64,000 nt of DNA from Streptomyces sp. SLBN-118 (GTDB lineage Bacteria; Actinomycetota; Actinomycetes; Streptomycetales; Streptomycetaceae), in NCBI RefSeq assembly GCF_006715635.1, contig NZ_VFNP01000002.1, positions 992,001 through 1,056,000 on the forward strand, written 5' to 3'. Below, in pieces: positions 7,784-16,159 of this stretch. Both the position numbers and the translations under genes were made by a program. The notes beneath the pieces were generated by a model. The model was not told the DNA's origin, ran no database searches, and was given only the letters and a program-made list of their open reading frames with translations. Numbering within the stretch: the stretch's first letter is position 1; the number at the start of each line of letters is the position of its first letter.

Positions 7784-10600
7784 TCAGCCCGGACGGTTGT
7801 TTCGGGACCGGCTGAGCTGCTGCCGGGACTGCGATTCGAGCTTTCTGCGGGCCCGGGAGACATGCTGCTCCACGGTGCGCGGCGACAGATGCAGCGTAGC
7901 GGCGATCTCACGGTTGGTGAGCCCCGCGGAGGCCAGATCCACGACCTCCTGTTCGCGCGGGGAGAGCTGGTCCCCGTAGCTCGGGCGCCCGCGGCGACGC
8001 TGTTCGGCGGGGGGCTGATGGGCGCGGAGCGTCGCCCGCACACGTGCCGCGTCCCAGCCCGCCTCCAGGTCGGTGAGTTGCTGGACGCACAGGGCCAGCT
8101 CCTCGACGGCAGCTGCGGTTTCGGAGCTCGTGCCCGCCGCCAGCACGCACTGCGCGGCGGCCTCGCCTGCGAGGATCGCCGCGTACGGGCGGGGCATCTC
8201 GGTGTACATCGCCGCCGCTTCACGGAAGTGGGGCACCGCCCGCACCGGTTCGCCCGCCGTCTCCAGCAGGACGCCACGACACCACTGGAGCGCGGCAGCG
8301 GCCGACGGCACGAGATTGCCCTTCAGACCCGTCTCGAACTCGGTGACCATGTCCGAGGCCACCTGCCCGCGGCCGGCGCGTGCGGTCGCCTCGACGGCCC
8401 AGGGTGCGAGTTCCGAAGCCCACACCCAGACGCCCTTGTCACGCAGTCGGTCCCAGGCGTCGGCGGCTTCCGAGGCCGCGGTGTCGATGTCGCCTCGGGC
8501 GAGCGCGGTACGCACCAGCGCACCGGCGGCCGCCGCCACATGCGGCAGCGGCGAGCCGGCGGGCAGCGGATGCCCGTCCCCCGACAGCCAGGCCGCCATC
8601 TGCTGCCATTCGCCCTGGGCCAGGGCGAGCATGCCGAGGACGACCCGGGCGTCGGCCGCCGGCCCGGGCATGACACCCGTCTCGGCGACGAAGGCCCGCG
8701 CCCGGGCGGCCAGCCCCTCCCAGCGTCCGTTGAACCAGTCCAGGAGCAGGACGCTGCCACGCCCGTCCTGTTCGACATACGAGGCTCCGCTGCGGGCCGC
8801 CAGCTCCAGCCCCTCGTCCAGCAGGTCCCCCACGCGCTGAAGGTGTCCCAGCCACAGGAAGGCGTCCGCCGCATTCACCAGTCCGCGCGCCACGTGCGGG
8901 AGCCGCTCGGGGTGATCGGTCTCCGCGCGCAGCTGTTCCAGCACGTCCCAGGCCGTGGGGTCACCGGTCTCCAGCTGTATCGCGATGCAGTTGGCGGCGA
9001 CCGCCGTGCGCACTTCGGGGTCGTCACTGCGGGCCGCCGTCTTCTGGACCTTCTCCAGCCAGTGCAGATTGCGTTCCAGCGGGACCGCGGACATCACAGG
9101 CATGGCCAGCGCCGACATGGCGCGCGCCGCGAGGGCGGGCCGTTCCGCCAGTTCATCGGCCGCCTGCTCCAGTTCCACCCAGCCCTGCAGGCCCATGCCG
9201 GCCTGGTTGTACAGGACAAGGCCCAGGTCGAGCCGGATCTGACCGCGTACGGCGGGGGGCAGGGACTGGTCGTCGAGGATCTGGCGCAGTACTTCGACGG
9301 TCTGGTCGGTGTGCAGCCCCAGCACCGCGCTGTGGGCCAGCAGGGGGGCGAGGCGGGCGCGCACCTCGCGCGGGACCGACGGATGGGACAGGGCCTGTTC
9401 GAGCAGGTCCATCGCCGTCTGGTGCTCACCGGCCTCGGCACACTGCAGGGCGGCCCGCTCGACCGCCTTCAGCCAGCCGCGCAGCTGGCCACCGCGATGC
9501 CGGTGGGTGGCCAGTCGGCCCCACGGCACGGGGTGGCGGCGGGCGAGGACGGCGGCCGCCCTGCGGTGCATGTCCTGGCGCAAGGGGCCCGGCAGCTCCT
9601 GGTAGACGGCCGTGCTCGCGAGCGGTGAGGGGAATCCGTACACATCGCTGCCGGTCTCCTGGAGTACGGCTGCGCGCAGGGTGGCCATCAGGGCCTCACG
9701 GCCGGTTTCGGCAGGCAGCGCGGCAACCGCGTACAGGTCCTCGGCAGTGCTGGGCTCGTCCAGTACCGCCGCCGCCCTGGGGACGGCCCGGTGCTCGGGC
9801 GGCAGCGCGGCCAGCCTGCCGAGAACCAGCTCAGCCAGCCGTACGGGAGTGCCCGTGGCGTCCACGTCCCGTGCGGTGTAGCGCTCCCTCCGGCCGCAGA
9901 CGTCCTCCAGCTGGCGCACCAGGTCGACGACGACCTGCGGGACTCCCGCGGAGCGCTCGTGGATGCGGGCGACCAGTTCCGGCGGGCAGCTCTCGGGGCC
10001 CAGCCGCTCCTCGACCAGTCTGCGCACCTGTTCGGCGTCCAGCGGTTCAAGACGTATCCGAAGCAGGGAAAGCCGGGCCGGGTAGCTCACGGGTCTGCCC
10101 AGGACCAGACCGGGTTCGCCCAGTTCCTCGGGCCGGTAGACGAGCACGGCCGCGAGTCCGGCGGGCGGTCGTTCCAGCAGCCGCCGCAGCAGGTCCTGGC
10201 TGCCCGGATCGGCGCGGTGTACGTCTTCGGCTATCAGCAGTACGGGGCCGCCGGATTCGAGCAGGGGCGCCAGTTCCTCGGCCAGCGCGGCCGCGTCCGG
10301 GTAGATCCGCGGCGGCAGCGGGGGAGCTTCGATGCGGGCGCGTCCGGTGGGCCGGTCGTTGCCCGTCTCGGGGCGGGGCGGACGGGCCGGGTGATGTGCC
10401 AGGGCGGTGCCGGTGGCGGTGAAGCTCAGGATGACGCATGGCCGTGTGCCCGACCCGGCGGCGTCGAGCAGCCGGTCGACCAGTCGGCTCTTGCCGGTTC
10501 CTGCTTTTCCTTCGATCAACAGGAGGGCCGGCCGGCCGGTGGGACGGTCGAGGGTCTGTTTCAACCATCTTTCCCAGGCGTCGTCACTGAGTGTGTTCAC
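7784..10600 (-). CDS. LAL-type LuxR-family transcriptional regulator with AAA ATPase domain
   Basis: This protein of about 938 aa starts at GTG 10600, which has GAGGAGG 8 nt upstream; an ATG 30 nt earlier lacks that support. Walker A, GKAGTGKS, is at 31-38 and a Walker B-like PVLLIAEDVHRADP follows. A long alpha-helical repeat region occupies the middle. The C-terminal 65 residues are a LuxR/GerE helix-turn-helix (LSPREQEVVDLASAGLTNREIAATLHLSPRTVEQHVSRARRKL). Proteins of this kind act as ATP-dependent activators, often of secondary-metabolite or sugar-use genes, but no cluster lies next to it. The 261-nt gap downstream (7523-7783) holds nothing I recognise. It is divergent from the HATPase gene at 10740. 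Confidence 0.9.
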   Translation of the reverse strand: MNTLSDDAWERWLKQTLDRPTGRPALLLIEGKAGTGKSRLVDRLLDAAGSGTRPCVILSFTATGTALAHHPARPPRPETGNDRPTGRARIEAPPLPPRIYPDAAALAEELAPLLESGGPVLLIAEDVHRADPGSQDLLRRLLERPPAGLAAVLVYRPEELGEPGLVLGRPVSYPARLSLLRIRLEPLDAEQVRRLVEERLGPESCPPELVARIHERSAGVPQVVVDLVRQLEDVCGRRERYTARDVDATGTPVRLAELVLGRLAALPPEHRAVPRAAAVLDEPSTAEDLYAVAALPAETGREALMATLRAAVLQETGSDVYGFPSPLASTAVYQELPGPLRQDMHRRAAAVLARRHPVPWGRLATHRHRGGQLRGWLKAVERAALQCAEAGEHQTAMDLLEQALSHPSVPREVRARLAPLLAHSAVLGLHTDQTVEVLRQILDDQSLPPAVRGQIRLDLGLVLYNQAGMGLQGWVELEQAADELAERPALAARAMSALAMPVMSAVPLERNLHWLEKVQKTAARSDDPEVRTAVAANCIAIQLETGDPTAWDVLEQLRAETDHPERLPHVARGLVNAADAFLWLGHLQRVGDLLDEGLELAARSGASYVEQDGRGSVLLLDWFNGRWEGLAARARAFVAETGVMPGPAADARVVLGMLALAQGEWQQMAAWLSGDGHPLPAGSPLPHVAAAAGALVRTALARGDIDTAASEAADAWDRLRDKGVWVWASELAPWAVEATARAGRGQVASDMVTEFETGLKGNLVPSAAAALQWCRGVLLETAGEPVRAVPHFREAAAMYTEMPRPYAAILAGEAAAQCVLAAGTSSETAAAVEELALCVQQLTDLEAGWDAARVRATLRAHQPPAEQRRRGRPSYGDQLSPREQEVVDLASAGLTNREIAATLHLSPRTVEQHVSRARRKLESQSRQQLSRSRNNRPG

Positions 10601-10706
10601 CGGCTCACCCTCCTCGACATTTCCGGGCATTTCATTTCTTTGGGTATCCGTACTTCAGTCTCCCCAATTGCGCCCACTGTGCGCCGCCCACGAGGTTAGA
10701 CCCAGC

Positions 10707-10725
10707 GCCCGGGCACCACCCGGGC
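10707..10725 (+). promoter_or_regulatory. Perfect 7-bp hairpin just 5' of the HATPase ribosome binding site
   Basis: GCCCGGG, CACCA, CCCGGGC: a perfect stem ending one base before the AAAGGAG that serves the GTG at 10740. In the leader it could modulate ribosome access; in DNA it could be an operator shared with the divergent LAL regulator. No rho-independent U-tract follows, so it is not a canonical terminator. Confidence 0.45.
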
Positions 10726-10739
10726 AAAAGGAGCCGACA

Positions 10740-11219
10740 GTGATCGCATCAACAAAGGAGTCCCCCCACCCTCCGCCTTCCGGCCGGATGCCGCACGGCG
10801 GACTTTCGGGACTCGCCCAGTGTGCGATGTCGGCGACGCCGGAAGCCGCGCGCACGCTGAGGCATTTCGCCCGCGCCGTCGCGCAGCGGTGGCGGCTGCA
10901 CGACGACTTCCACGAGGCACTTGCGGTGATCGTCACCGAGCTGGTCAGCAATGTGGTGCTGCACAGCGGCAGCCCGTGGGTCGCAGTCGCCATCAGGGTC
11001 CGTGGGAACACCCTGACGACCGAGGTCAGGGACGGCGGGAGCTGGAAGCACCGCTCGGTTCGGCGGCAGGAGCCGCTGGACGCCCACGCCGACCTCGGTC
11101 ACGGCCTCCGGCTCGTCGACGCCTTCGCGACACGGACCAGCACGCGCAGGCTGGAAGCCGGCAGCGTGGTGGCGGCCGAGATTGTCATGCCCGCCTCTTC
11201 CGGCGGACCTCCGGTGTAG
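10740..11219 (+). CDS. ATP-binding HATPase protein (RsbW-like anti-sigma factor/serine kinase)
   Basis: The 159-aa GHKL-fold protein has an N box VTELVSNVVLHS near residue 70, a G1 box EVRDGGS, and a G2-like DLGHGLRLVDAFATR. There is no histidine phosphotransfer domain. GTG 10740 is chosen because AAAGGAG lies 6 nt upstream. Streptomycetes carry many such stand-alone HATPases, which bind sigma factors or STAS anti-anti-sigma proteins; no partner gene is adjacent. It is divergent from the LAL regulator. Confidence 0.85.
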   Translation: MIASTKESPHPPPSGRMPHGGLSGLAQCAMSATPEAARTLRHFARAVAQRWRLHDDFHEALAVIVTELVSNVVLHSGSPWVAVAIRVRGNTLTTEVRDGGSWKHRSVRRQEPLDAHADLGHGLRLVDAFATRTSTRRLEAGSVVAAEIVMPASSGGPPV

Positions 11220-11259
11220 CGGCCCGCGGCCGCGTCGAGGGACGGAAAACGGCGGGAGT

Positions 11260-11793
11260 TCAGCCGGTTTCCGTCGCCTCCCGGTGCTCCTTGGCCAGCA
11301 GCAGGTACATCGAGGCGTTGAGCTTGATGCCCTCGCGCTCCTCTTCGGTCAGCTCACGCTTGATCTTGGCGGGCACGCCCGAGACGAGCGAGCCGGGCGG
11401 TACCCGCATCCCCTGCGGCACAAGCGCCTGGGCGGCGATCAGCGAACCGGAGCCGATGTGCGCGCCGTTGAGAACGGTCGCGCCCATGCCGACCAGGACG
11501 TCGTCCTCCACGGTGCAGCCGTGCAGCACCGCGTTGTGGCCGACGGTGACGCGCTCGCCGACGGTGACCGGGAAGCCGGGGTCGACATGGACCGTGCAGT
11601 TGTCCTGGACATTGGTGCCGGCGCCCAGGACGATCGGGCCGCAGTCCGCGCGCAGCACCGTGTGGTACCAGACGCTGGAGCCCGGGGCCATGGTGACCTC
11701 ACCGATCACGACCGAAGTGGGGGCGGTGAAGGCGTCGGGCGCAATGCTCGGCTCCTTGCCGCCCACTGCCGCGATCAGTGCCTGACCTGCCAT
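11260..11793 (-). CDS. Gamma-class carbonic anhydrase-like protein
   Basis: The 177-aa left-handed beta-helix protein has three metal-ligand histidines where the family expects them: H69 (CTVHVD), H86 and H91 (VTVGHNAVLHG). The APTSVVIGEVTMAPGSSVWYHTVLRAD opening is typical. ATG 11793 has AAGGAGA at good spacing. The helical C-terminus (about 150-177) closes the trimer in characterised members. The enzyme would hydrate CO2 in the cytosol, although several bacterial homologues have little activity. A DedA gene lies 60 nt upstream on the same strand. Confidence 0.88.
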   Translation of the reverse strand: MAGQALIAAVGGKEPSIAPDAFTAPTSVVIGEVTMAPGSSVWYHTVLRADCGPIVLGAGTNVQDNCTVHVDPGFPVTVGERVTVGHNAVLHGCTVEDDVLVGMGATVLNGAHIGSGSLIAAQALVPQGMRVPPGSLVSGVPAKIKRELTEEEREGIKLNASMYLLLAKEHREATETG

Positions 11794-11852
11794 GGCCGTC
11801 TCTCCTTGATGCTTCTCGTCCCGGTGCGTCTCGTGTGCTCTCGTCGTGCGGG

Positions 11853-12500
11853 TCAGTCGGAGGCGGGCACGGGGTCCGGCTCCGCCTTCGCCTGCGCGGC
11901 CGCCTTCTTGGCGCGGCTCTTGAGCACCAGCATCGAGGTGAGGCCGATGAGCACGGCGAGGACGAGCCCCAGCCAGGAGAACCGCTTCAGCCAGGCCTCG
12001 GCCACGACACCTACCGAGTAGATGACGGCGGTCGTGCCGCCCGCCCACAGGATTCCGCCGAGGACGTTGGCGATGAGGAACTTCCAGTACGGCATGCGCA
12101 GCACGCCCGCGAGGGGCCCGGCGAAGATACGCAGCAGGGCGACGAAGCGGCCGAAGAAGACGGCCCACATGCCCCACTTCTCGAAGGACCGCTCGGCCAT
12201 GGCGATCTGCGCCTCACCGAAGTGCTTGGGGAACTTCCCGCCGAGCCAGGCCAGCAGCGGTCTGCCGCCCTTGCGGCCGATGGCGTAGCCGATCGAGTCG
12301 CCGATGACGGCGCCGGCCGAGGCACAGGCTCCGAGGATGTACGGATTGATCTCACCGTGCTGCGAGGCGAGCAGGGCCGAGCTGACGAGGACGATCTCGC
12401 CCGGCAGCGGAATGCCAAGGCTCTCGAGGCCGATGACCACCCCCACCAGGAGGTAGATGCTGACCGCCGGGACGGTCTCGAGCCACTCCTGGACGTGCAA
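11853..12500 (-). CDS. DedA/VTT-family membrane protein
   Basis: The 215-aa protein has about five membrane segments, the early PLPGEIVLVSSALLA motif and the FFGRFVALLRIFAGPLAG signature (about 115-132), then a charged Lys/Ala tail. A TTG start at 12500 is supported by GGGAGGA 7 nt upstream. DedA proteins include undecaprenyl-phosphate and phosphatidylethanolamine translocases, so a lipid-carrier role at the cytoplasmic membrane is plausible. A second VTT protein (18387-19091) sits beside uppP in this window. Confidence 0.88.
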   Translation of the reverse strand: MHVQEWLETVPAVSIYLLVGVVIGLESLGIPLPGEIVLVSSALLASQHGEINPYILGACASAGAVIGDSIGYAIGRKGGRPLLAWLGGKFPKHFGEAQIAMAERSFEKWGMWAVFFGRFVALLRIFAGPLAGVLRMPYWKFLIANVLGGILWAGGTTAVIYSVGVVAEAWLKRFSWLGLVLAVLIGLTSMLVLKSRAKKAAAQAKAEPDPVPASD

Positions 12501-12597
12501 CGCCGCATCCTCCCGAGGTCACCGGGCACGGGCTGCCCGGCGTGCGCCCGCGTCGGCGCACGCCGGGCAGCCTACCTCGGGCGCTCGGGAGGTGCGC

Positions 12598-13050
12598 TCA
12601 GGCGTTGGGGCGCAGCGTCCACACGACCGTCATCTCCCCGGTCACCGCGCCGTCCGCGCGCTGGATGGCGATCTCGACGGGGAACTCCGGACGCTCCCCG
12701 GCGTCCAGTTCGGCAACCACGTCTGCGATCGGGCGGCCGAGCGTGGCGGTGGCGGTGACGACGCCCATCGCCAGCTTCTTGTAGCCGATTTCCGCCTTGA
12801 CGGCGAGCGGTACGGCACGGTTCAGCTGGTCGCCGAAGGCGGCGAGGACGATGGCGCCGCTCGCGGTCTCGGCGAGCGTGAACATCGCCCCGGCGTGCGG
12901 TCCACCGACGTGGTTGTGGAAGTCGCTCTGGTCCGGCATGCGTACGACAGCACGCTCGGCGGTGGTCTCCAGGAACTCCAGGTTGAGGGTCCCGGCCATG
13001 GGGACCGTCGCGGCGAGCATCTCGCCGACTGACATCTGATCAGCGCTCAT
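12598..13050 (-). CDS. Hotdog-fold DUF4442/PaaI-like protein
   Basis: The 150-aa single hotdog domain has FHNHVGGPHAGAMFTLAETAS in the position of the HGG-type active-site helix, and later strands end in EMTVVWTLRPNA. ATG 13050 (MSADQMS) is preferred to an upstream frame extension rich in Pro/Arg. Members hydrolyse acyl-CoA or serve as non-catalytic acyl-binding proteins. The substrate is unknown, and no fatty-acid operon is attached. Confidence 0.78.
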   Translation of the reverse strand: MSADQMSVGEMLAATVPMAGTLNLEFLETTAERAVVRMPDQSDFHNHVGGPHAGAMFTLAETASGAIVLAAFGDQLNRAVPLAVKAEIGYKKLAMGVVTATATLGRPIADVVAELDAGERPEFPVEIAIQRADGAVTGEMTVVWTLRPNA

Positions 13051-13144
13051 GGGACGCGATGTTACCCATGAGTAGCAGCCTTGGCCATCCCTGGGCGGGG
13101 GCGGACGTGGCACGTGTGGTGCCACACCTCTATCGTTACTCGCC

Positions 13145-14182
13145 ATGTGGCCAGGACAGCAGCCGCCCGGGGGCGAGCAGAACCCGCAGGACCAGAACCC
13201 GTACCAGCAGCCGGGGTACCGACAGCCGAATCCCTATCAGCAGCCGGGATACCAGCAACCTGGTTACCAGCAGCCGGGTTACCAGCAGCCCAATCCGTAC
13301 CAGCAGCCGACGGTGCCGCAGTACGCCGTGCCCGGCCAGCCGCCCGGTGCGCCCCAGCCGCCGCAGGACAACAAGAAGAAGACGACCGTCATCGCGATCG
13401 TCGCTGCCACGGCGGTCGTCGCGGCCGCGGTCGTCACCGGCGTCATCGTGCTGAAGGACGACGACAAGGGCACCGGCGACGAGGGCAGCAAGGTCAGCGC
13501 CTCGAAGACGCCCGCCACCAACAAGCCCAGCACGCCGCCCGCTTCACCGACCGACAACCCGCGCGGCGGCGAGGACGCCAAGCCGCTCATCGCGGGCTGG
13601 AAGGTCGTCACCAATCCCAAGCGCGGCACCCAGTTCGACGTCCCGCCCGCCTGGGAGGTCGCCGGCTCCGGCATGAGCACCTTCTTCGAGGACGAGAAGA
13701 AGAACGACGGCTCGCCCGTCGTCGTCATGTCGGCCCCGGCCCACTACAAGTCCAAGTGGTGCACGTTCGACACCGACAAGGACGGCAAGCCCGAGCAGTG
13801 GGGACTGAGCACGACCGGCACCAAGGGCGGCAAGGGCGCGACCGACACCGCCACCGGCGCCTACAACGAAGCGGGCAACTGGGTCTGGGCGGGTTACGCG
13901 CAGAAGGAGCCCAAGGGCACGGTCAAGATCACCAAGGCCAAGCCGTACACCACCAAGTCGGGGCTCTCCGGCAGCGTTGCCACGGCCACCGCGCTCGGCG
14001 TGAAGAAGACCAACAAGTGCAGCACCGACGGCAAGTCGATCGCGTTCACCTTCAAGAACAGCAAGGGTGACTTCGCGAGCTGGGTGCTGTACGCCAACAC
14101 CGGCGTCAAGGACGAGGTCCCGGACGCGACCATCGCGCAGATCCTCAGCACGGTCCGGCTCGCGGGAACGCCCTCCGACTGA
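13145..14182 (+). CDS. Membrane-anchored protein with tyrosine/glutamine/proline repeats
   Basis: The 345-aa protein has three parts. Residues 1-75 are a disordered region with about five tandem (N/G)YQQPG-type repeats. A lysine stretch and one transmembrane helix follow (TTVIAIVAATAVVAAAVVTGVIVL, about 80-103). The rest is an extracytoplasmic region of about 240 residues with two cysteines (CTFDTDKDG and NKCSTDG) that could form a disulphide. Topology should be N-in with the folded part outside. I do not recognise the outer domain. The repeat DNA is nearly identical from unit to unit, so copy number may vary between strains. It converges on the spermidine-synthase-like gene with 22 nt between stops. 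Confidence 0.8.
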   Translation: MWPGQQPPGGEQNPQDQNPYQQPGYRQPNPYQQPGYQQPGYQQPGYQQPNPYQQPTVPQYAVPGQPPGAPQPPQDNKKKTTVIAIVAATAVVAAAVVTGVIVLKDDDKGTGDEGSKVSASKTPATNKPSTPPASPTDNPRGGEDAKPLIAGWKVVTNPKRGTQFDVPPAWEVAGSGMSTFFEDEKKNDGSPVVVMSAPAHYKSKWCTFDTDKDGKPEQWGLSTTGTKGGKGATDTATGAYNEAGNWVWAGYAQKEPKGTVKITKAKPYTTKSGLSGSVATATALGVKKTNKCSTDGKSIAFTFKNSKGDFASWVLYANTGVKDEVPDATIAQILSTVRLAGTPSD

Positions 14183-14204
14183 TCCGGCGTCCGCCCCTGC
14201 CGTC

Positions 14205-15050
14205 TCAGCCGATGCTGAAAGCACCGTCGGGCGGCTCGGGCGACGCCACCGCGTCCGCGTCCCGTACGACACTCGCGTCCCCGATGAGCCGGGTCAGCGA
14301 CGCGCCGTGCTCCAGCCGTGCCGGGAAGGCGTCGGCGGAGATGCGGCGGGCGAGGGGCGCCGTGTCGATGGGGCCCTGCGAGGCGAGCAGCAGCGCGTTG
14401 CCGAAGCGCCGACCGCGCAGTACGGACGGTTCCGCGATCAGCGCGAGCTCAGCGAACACCGTGGCGAATGTGGCGAGTTGGGAGCGGAGGAAGGCGAAGG
14501 GTGCGCCGTCGGCGAGGTTGGCGGCGTATATTCCGTCCGGCCGCAGGACGCGTTCGGCGGCGCGCGCGTACTCGACCGACGTGAGATGGGCAGGTACCCG
14601 CGAGCCGCCGAAGACATCGCCGATCAGCATGTCGACACAGTCCGCGGGAGCCGCCTCCACCCAGGCCCGGGCATCGGTGCCGTGCACCTCGATGCCCGAG
14701 CCCGCGGGCAACGGCAGTCGCTCGGCCACGAGGGTCAGCAGCCCGCGGTCAGCCTCCACGACGTCCTGGCGCGAGCCCGGCCTCGTCGCGGCCACGTAGC
14801 GCGGCAGGGTCAGCGCCCCGCCGCCCAGATGCAGCACATCGAGCGGCGCGCCCTCGTCCGCGGCGCAGTCGACGACATGGCCGAGACGCCGCGCGTACTC
14901 GAACTCCAGATGGGTGGGCGCATCCAGGTCGACATACGACTGGGGCGCGCCGTCCACCGTCAGCAACCAGGCTCGGTCCCGGTCGATGTCGGGCATCAGC
15001 CTGGCGGTGCCGCTCTCGACCTGGCGGATGACGGGTAGCTGCTCGCTCAC
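14205..15050 (-). CDS. Spermidine synthase-like SAM-fold protein
   Basis: The 281-aa Rossmann protein has motif I LHLGGGALTLPRYVA, acidic motif VVEADRGLL and LIGDVFGGSRVPAHLTS, as in spermidine synthase-like proteins without the membrane half. The GTG start at 15050 lies 4 nt after the patatin stop, so the pair is transcribed together and probably coupled. Polyamine aminopropyl transfer is not assured: many actinobacterial members lack the polyamine pocket residues and may be methyltransferases. Confidence 0.78.
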   Translation of the reverse strand: MSEQLPVIRQVESGTARLMPDIDRDRAWLLTVDGAPQSYVDLDAPTHLEFEYARRLGHVVDCAADEGAPLDVLHLGGGALTLPRYVAATRPGSRQDVVEADRGLLTLVAERLPLPAGSGIEVHGTDARAWVEAAPADCVDMLIGDVFGGSRVPAHLTSVEYARAAERVLRPDGIYAANLADGAPFAFLRSQLATFATVFAELALIAEPSVLRGRRFGNALLLASQGPIDTAPLARRISADAFPARLEHGASLTRLIGDASVVRDADAVASPEPPDGAFSIG

Positions 15051-15054
15051 CGTC

Positions 15055-15894
15055 TCATTGTGCCCACACCGCGGCGACGGCCTTGACGTGCGCGGCGGCC
15101 TGGGCCAGCCCGGCACGGGCCGCGGGAGCACGTAGCGCCGGGTCCAGCCGGCCGCGGCCGAACGCCTTCCTGGCGGTGGCGTCGGGGGTGATGACCGCGA
15201 CGCGGGCGCCGGCGGCGGCGAGCTGTGCGGCCTGGGCCCGGGGCGAGGCCATCGCCTTGGTGCCGTAGGCGATGGGCGCGAGGACGACCACCCGCTGGTA
15301 TCCGGCGGCGAGGTGGGCGTTGGCCGTCGTGTGCACTCCCCCGTCGATCCATGTGCGGCCTTCGATGGTGACCGGCGGCCAGACGCCCGGGACCGCGCAG
15401 CTGGCCGCGACCGCGTCCACCAGCGGTACGCCGCTGTCCTTGTCGTAGGTCTTCAACGCGCCCGTGAGCGCGTCAACGGCGGTGACGAGCAGGCGCCGCT
15501 CGGGCCATGCGTGCGAGAGGAGCCGCCCGGCGATCACCTCGCGGCGGGACGCCACGCCGACGGTGCCGGCAAGCGCAAGCCTGCCGAGCTTGCGTCCGTA
15601 CTCCTCGGGTGTACGGGACGTGAGGATCGCCCGTGCGTACGTCAGCGTCAGCGAAAGACCGAACCGGGCCGCGCTCTCACCCTCGGGTGAGGCGAGCTGG
15701 CGCTCGTACAGCTCGGCGATGCCCAGCCTGCCGGATGCGACCTGGGCGGCGACGACCGCGCCCGCGGAGCTGCCGACGAGGAGGTCGGCGGTGCTCAGAT
15801 CCACGCCCGAGGCGGCGAGTCCGTGGAGGATGCCGATCTCCCAGCCCACACCGGTGATTCCGCCGGCGCCGAGTACAACTGCCGTGTCCGTCAT
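15055..15894 (-). CDS. Patatin-like phospholipase
   Basis: The 279-aa protein has an oxyanion loop GAGGITG (9-15), nucleophile elbow GSSAG (S43) and catalytic-dyad aspartate in DGG (D184), all complete. ATG 15894 opens directly into the first strand. Patatins cleave acyl esters of lipids. No signal peptide is present, so it should act inside the cell, perhaps at the membrane. It is upstream of, and closely spaced to, the spermidine-synthase-like gene. Confidence 0.88.
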   Translation of the reverse strand: MTDTAVVLGAGGITGVGWEIGILHGLAASGVDLSTADLLVGSSAGAVVAAQVASGRLGIAELYERQLASPEGESAARFGLSLTLTYARAILTSRTPEEYGRKLGRLALAGTVGVASRREVIAGRLLSHAWPERRLLVTAVDALTGALKTYDKDSGVPLVDAVAASCAVPGVWPPVTIEGRTWIDGGVHTTANAHLAAGYQRVVVLAPIAYGTKAMASPRAQAAQLAAAGARVAVITPDATARKAFGRGRLDPALRAPAARAGLAQAAAHVKAVAAVWAQ

Positions 15895-15981
15895 GGGAGT
15901 CAGTCTCGCGCGGCTGCGTCCCGCGGGGCGCGGAGGGGTGGATGACGCGGGGGCTGGTGCCCCCTGCGTCCTGGCGCGACG

Positions 15982-16140
15982 GCTTCGCGGCGAAGCCCGG
16001 TGCCGCCCTCCCGGGGGCGCGGGCGGGAGGGACATGCGCCACCCACACCCTGGCGACCCGGCCTCGCTGCGAAACCGGCACCGTTCTCCCGCAGCAGCGC
16101 GGGCACGGCGGCGGGGCCGGACCCGGCCTCGCGGCGAAGC
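15982..16140. repeat. Three related GC-rich palindromic repeats between tuf3 and patatin
   Basis: The clearest copy (15982-15998) is GGCTTCGC, G, GCGAAGCC. Degenerate copies lie at about 16061-16077 and 16126-16140, each near a CCGG(T/C) flank. The 265-nt gap 15895-16159 contains no gene. The copies could serve as tuf3 transcription terminators or as a local palindromic repeat family. Confidence 0.5.
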
Positions 16141-16159
16141 AGCCGGCCCGCCCCCGCGC

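Noticed and set aside
7490..9628. 712-codon plus-strand open frame opposite the LAL regulator
   Set aside because: It is an antisense frame kept open by high GC at third positions. The minus strand has Walker A, Walker B and LuxR HTH motifs.
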